From contig NC_019697.1 of the NCBI RefSeq assembly GCF_000317145.1, positions 4,228,886 through 4,292,885 on the forward strand: a stretch of DNA of 64,000 nt, in the 5' to 3' direction. The stretch comes from Chamaesiphon minutus PCC 6605. Lineage in GTDB: Bacteria > Cyanobacteriota > Cyanobacteriia > Cyanobacteriales > Chamaesiphonaceae. Shown piece after piece: positions 62,017 through 64,000 of this stretch. Both the position numbers and the translations under genes were made by a program. Numbering within the stretch: the first letter of the stretch is position 1; every line of letters starts with the position of its first letter. The notes under the pieces are model-generated. The model was not told where the DNA came from. It ran no database searches and saw only the letters and a program-made list of their open reading frames with translations.

Positions 62017-62592
62017 TTGCGTTACATCCTCTTCTACAAACCCTATGGTGTCCTGAGTCAATTTACAGACGATGGCGGCAAGCAGACGCTCAAAGACTAT
62101 ATTTCCGTTCCCGATGTGTATCCCGTGGGGAGGTTGGATTGGGACAGCGAGGGATTGTTACTGCTGACTGATGATGGGAGATTGCAACATCGACTTAGCG
62201 ATCCTCAGTACGGACATCCCCGTACTTATTGGGTACAAGTAGAGCGCGTTCCAGACGAACAGGCACTAGAGCACCTAGCCGCTGGTGTAGAGATCCAAAA
62301 ATATCAAACCAAGCCCGCACGGGCAAAGTTATTAGCTGCCGAACCCGAATTACCGCCGCGAGATCCACCGATTCGCGATCGCCAAAAAATCCCGACCGCT
62401 TGGTTAGAATTAACCTTAACCGAAGGTAAAAATCGCCAAGTGCGGCGGATGACAGCAGCAGTCGGGTTTCCGACACTGAGATTGGTACGCGTTTCGATCG
62501 GGTTACTATCCCTCGAAGGTTTATCATTAGGAATGTGGCGGGATTTAACTCACGCTGAGGTCAAGGAATTAAAAAGGTTCAAAAATTACTAA
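62017..62592 (+). CDS. rluE: 23S rRNA pseudouridine synthase, RluE type
   Basis: A 191-residue RsuA-family pseudouridine synthase without an S4 domain, as in RluE. The catalytic Asp is in [22 protein letters not shown]; other motifs are [19 protein letters not shown] and [29 protein letters not shown]. It begins with TTG, since no ATG in frame precedes and the first coding residues [11 protein letters not shown] match the family start. Modifies a single uridine in 23S rRNA. Confidence 0.9.
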   Translation: MRYILFYKPYGVLSQFTDDGGKQTLKDYISVPDVYPVGRLDWDSEGLLLLTDDGRLQHRLSDPQYGHPRTYWVQVERVPDEQALEHLAAGVEIQKYQTKPARAKLLAAEPELPPRDPPIRDRQKIPTAWLELTLTEGKNRQVRRMTAAVGFPTLRLVRVSIGLLSLEGLSLGMWRDLTHAEVKELKRFKNY

Positions 62593-62641
62593 ATAATTCC
62601 CTGCTAATTCAGTGCGTGCTGCGGAGAACGAGATATTGGAT

Positions 62642-63076
62642 ATGCAAGCAAAAAAATTACCTCATCTAATTTGCGGACAATTAACAGTATCGATCGCGAT
62701 CGTATTGACACTCCAAGCATGTGCGGTGAATAAACGGGGTGCGCCTACGCCCGATCGAGTTGTAGAACAATATCTATCGGCTTTGGAAACTAAAAAAGAG
62801 CATCTCATGCTCGATTTAATACCGGAAAATTTTAATCTTACTAAAGAAGTCAGAACTAAAATTGATAAAATTGGTGGGCGCAAAATTCAAGATCGGCAAA
62901 TCGTCTACACCAAACCTAAATCTTCTTTATGGAATGCCAAGATTAAAGGATTTTATTTAGATAGTAGCGGTAACAAGCAAAAATTTGAAGACTCGATCGT
63001 TTTGGAATATCAAAATAAGGGAGATCTAAAATTGTATGCGGGACGTTGGTATCTTTTGTTAGAGGATAGAGAGTGA
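62642..63076 (+). CDS. Small putative lipoprotein
   Basis: A 144-residue protein from the ATG at 62642, with a signal peptide ending in a lipobox (LTVSIAIVLTLQAC|AVNKRG). The mature part APTPDRVVEQYLSALETKKEHLMLDLIPENF and QKFEDSIVLEYQNKGDLKLYAGRWYLLLED resembles small NTF2-like or DUF4878-type lipoproteins (xxVVxxYLxAL...), though I would not fix the family. The stop codon lies in the arm of a long palindrome shared with the next, convergent gene. Confidence 0.65.
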   Translation: MQAKKLPHLICGQLTVSIAIVLTLQACAVNKRGAPTPDRVVEQYLSALETKKEHLMLDLIPENFNLTKEVRTKIDKIGGRKIQDRQIVYTKPKSSLWNAKIKGFYLDSSGNKQKFEDSIVLEYQNKGDLKLYAGRWYLLLEDRE

Positions 63077-63120
63077 AATCTGAGTAGCGGCATTAATAAA
63101 TTGCCCCTACTCAGATTTCA
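63074..63120. terminator. 47-bp palindrome overlapping the stops of convergent genes
   Basis: TGAAATCTGAGTAG with its complement CTACTCAGATTTCA encloses a GGCATTAATAAATTGCCC core. The left arm contains the TGA of the lipoprotein gene and the right arm codes the last residues and stop of the LysR gene. Same palindrome family as at 28585, 42883 and 45781. Confidence 0.65.
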
Positions 63121-64000
63121 TTTAAGGCGATTTCTAGTAATTTATTCATTGTCGGTGAAGGATCGTTGCGTCGCCAGACGATCGCAATTGTAGCTAACTT
63201 CTCTACGCTCAAAGACTCCGATCTAATCGGCTTATAAACTACTCCTTGACGTTGGGCTTCTTGAATCGATTCTGGTAGAATTGAAACACCCATATTTGCC
63301 GAGACAAGACTGACGATCGTCTGCATTTGGATACATTCTTGAACTACCAGCGGACTAAAGCCAGCAGCTTGACAAATAGCAATAATCGGATCGTACAATC
63401 CTGGTGCGAGTTTGCGGGGGAACAGAATAAACGGTTCGGTTGCTAATGTAGCGAGATCGAGCGAGTCTTGCGTTGCTAAATGATGATGAGTTGGTAAAGC
63501 CACAACTACAGATTCTTGAAAAATGACTTGGCTGACAAAATCTCGCTCCACAATTGGCGGACGGATCAAACCAATATCGATTCTCCCTTCTCGCAACCAA
63601 ATTAACTGCCGATCTGTCGTCAACTCATGTAGTTTAATTTGGACTTGAGGATATCGATCGTGGAACTGTTGGAGCATCACTGGTAAAATATTATAAGTCG
63701 CCGAACCCACAAATCCGATCGAGATTTGTCCGAGTTCGCCGCGACTAGTTTTACCACCAATATCGATCGCGCGATCGAGTTGTTGAAATACTTGACTCAC
63801 TTCAATTAAAAATGCTTGTCCGGCAGGAGTAAGTGCCACCGATCTTTTAGTTCGCGTGAATAGTTCAAAACCCAACTCTGCTTCTAAGTCTTGAATTTGT
63901 TTGCTCAAAGGTGGTTGCGCGATGTGCAATTTTTCTGCCGCACGTCCGAAGTGCAATTCGGTAGCAACAGTACTAAAATAACGTAAGTGACGAAGTTCCA
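63111..64000 (-). CDS. LysR-family transcriptional regulator (first base of start codon outside window)
   Basis: A LysR-type regulator of about 296 residues. The reading continues beyond the internal Met at 63956 to the end of the window as (A)TG GAA CTT CGT CAC, i.e. MELRHLRYFSTVATELHFGRAAEKLHIAQPPLSKQIQDLEAELGFELFTRTKRSVALTPAG. Only the A of the start codon is cut off. The winged helix-turn-helix occupies residues 1-62. The effector domain follows (GQISIGFVGSATYNILPVMLQQFHDRYPQVQIKLHELTT), as in BenM/CatM/CbbR-like members. Target genes are probably divergent, outside the window. Confidence 0.92.
   Translation of the reverse strand, partial: ELRHLRYFSTVATELHFGRAAEKLHIAQPPLSKQIQDLEAELGFELFTRTKRSVALTPAGQAFLIEVSQVFQQLDRAIDIGGKTSRGELGQISIGFVGSATYNILPVMLQQFHDRYPQVQIKLHELTTDRQLIWLREGRIDIGLIRPPIVERDFVSQVIFQESVVVALPTHHHLATQDSLDLATLATEPFILFPRKLAPGLYDPIIAICQAAGFSPLVVQECIQMQTIVSLVSANMGVSILPESIQEAQRQGVVYKPIRSESLSVEKLATIAIVWRRNDPSPTMNKLLEIALNEI

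Overview
The window comes from a cyanobacterium. It carries NDH-1 (ndhF), psbN/psbH, the tal-zwf-opcA oxidative pentose phosphate set and genes for phycoerythrin (PE) and phycocyanin (PC). The bases CGATCG/GCGATCGC (HIP1-type) are very frequent, and heptanucleotide tandem repeats typical of filamentous or complex cyanobacteria are present. A Chamaesiphon-like or related PE-producing lineage is plausible, but the genus is inferred and not proven.

Layout. 1-1.6 kb: 3' part of ndhF. 1.9-9.4 kb: a minus-strand secreted/membrane group (HupE/UreJ-like protein, TPR protein, Ser/Gly-rich exported protein, DUF4331 protein) whose DUF4331 gene is split by an IS982-type element, plus a PEP-CTERM protein. 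9.9-16.8 kb: two paralogous ECF sigma/ChrR-like cupin anti-sigma pairs, the first sigma gene having a premature TGA. They flank an MFS gene broken by an IS66-type remnant and a Tat-exported ferritin-like protein. 17.1-22.2 kb: tal, zwf, opcA. 22.3-30.9 kb: small accessory genes (DUF6888/DUF6887 pair, DUF433), tex, hisD, a conserved hypothetical, glyQ. 31-34.8 kb: psbN/psbH, tatA, a pentapeptide gene whose end was replaced by an IS insertion, a DUF309 gene.

34.9-61.7 kb is the most notable part: one continuous light-harvesting island. It starts with a three-gene phosphorelay matching RcaE (GAF-PAS-histidine kinase), RcaF (124-residue receiver) and RcaC (receiver-wHTH-Hpt-receiver), the green/red light sensor pathway of type III chromatic acclimation known from Fremyella diplosiphon. 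Then follow cpeBA-cpeYZ (minus strand), a cpeF-like lyase group, a divergent orphan biliprotein, a CpcS/CpeS-family lyase, a pentapeptide protein, cpeCDE with an extra small CpcD-type linker, cpeS, cpeT, cpeR, pebA, pebB, pcyA (divergent), a PC operon with the order B-A-H-I-D like the red-light-inducible PC2 operon, and cpcT. RcaC-type L-box direct repeats (TTGCACA-N4-TTGCACA) can be read upstream of cpcB (13/14 matches) and, more degenerate, upstream of pcyA and cpeC. None is apparent upstream of cpeBA, which fits the known relay through CpeR. Sensor, regulator, targets, pigments, bilin synthesis and lyases are therefore together in about 27 kb.

62-64 kb: RluE-type pseudouridine synthase, a small lipoprotein and a LysR regulator whose start codon is cut by the window end. 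No rRNA, tRNA or CRISPR array was recognised.
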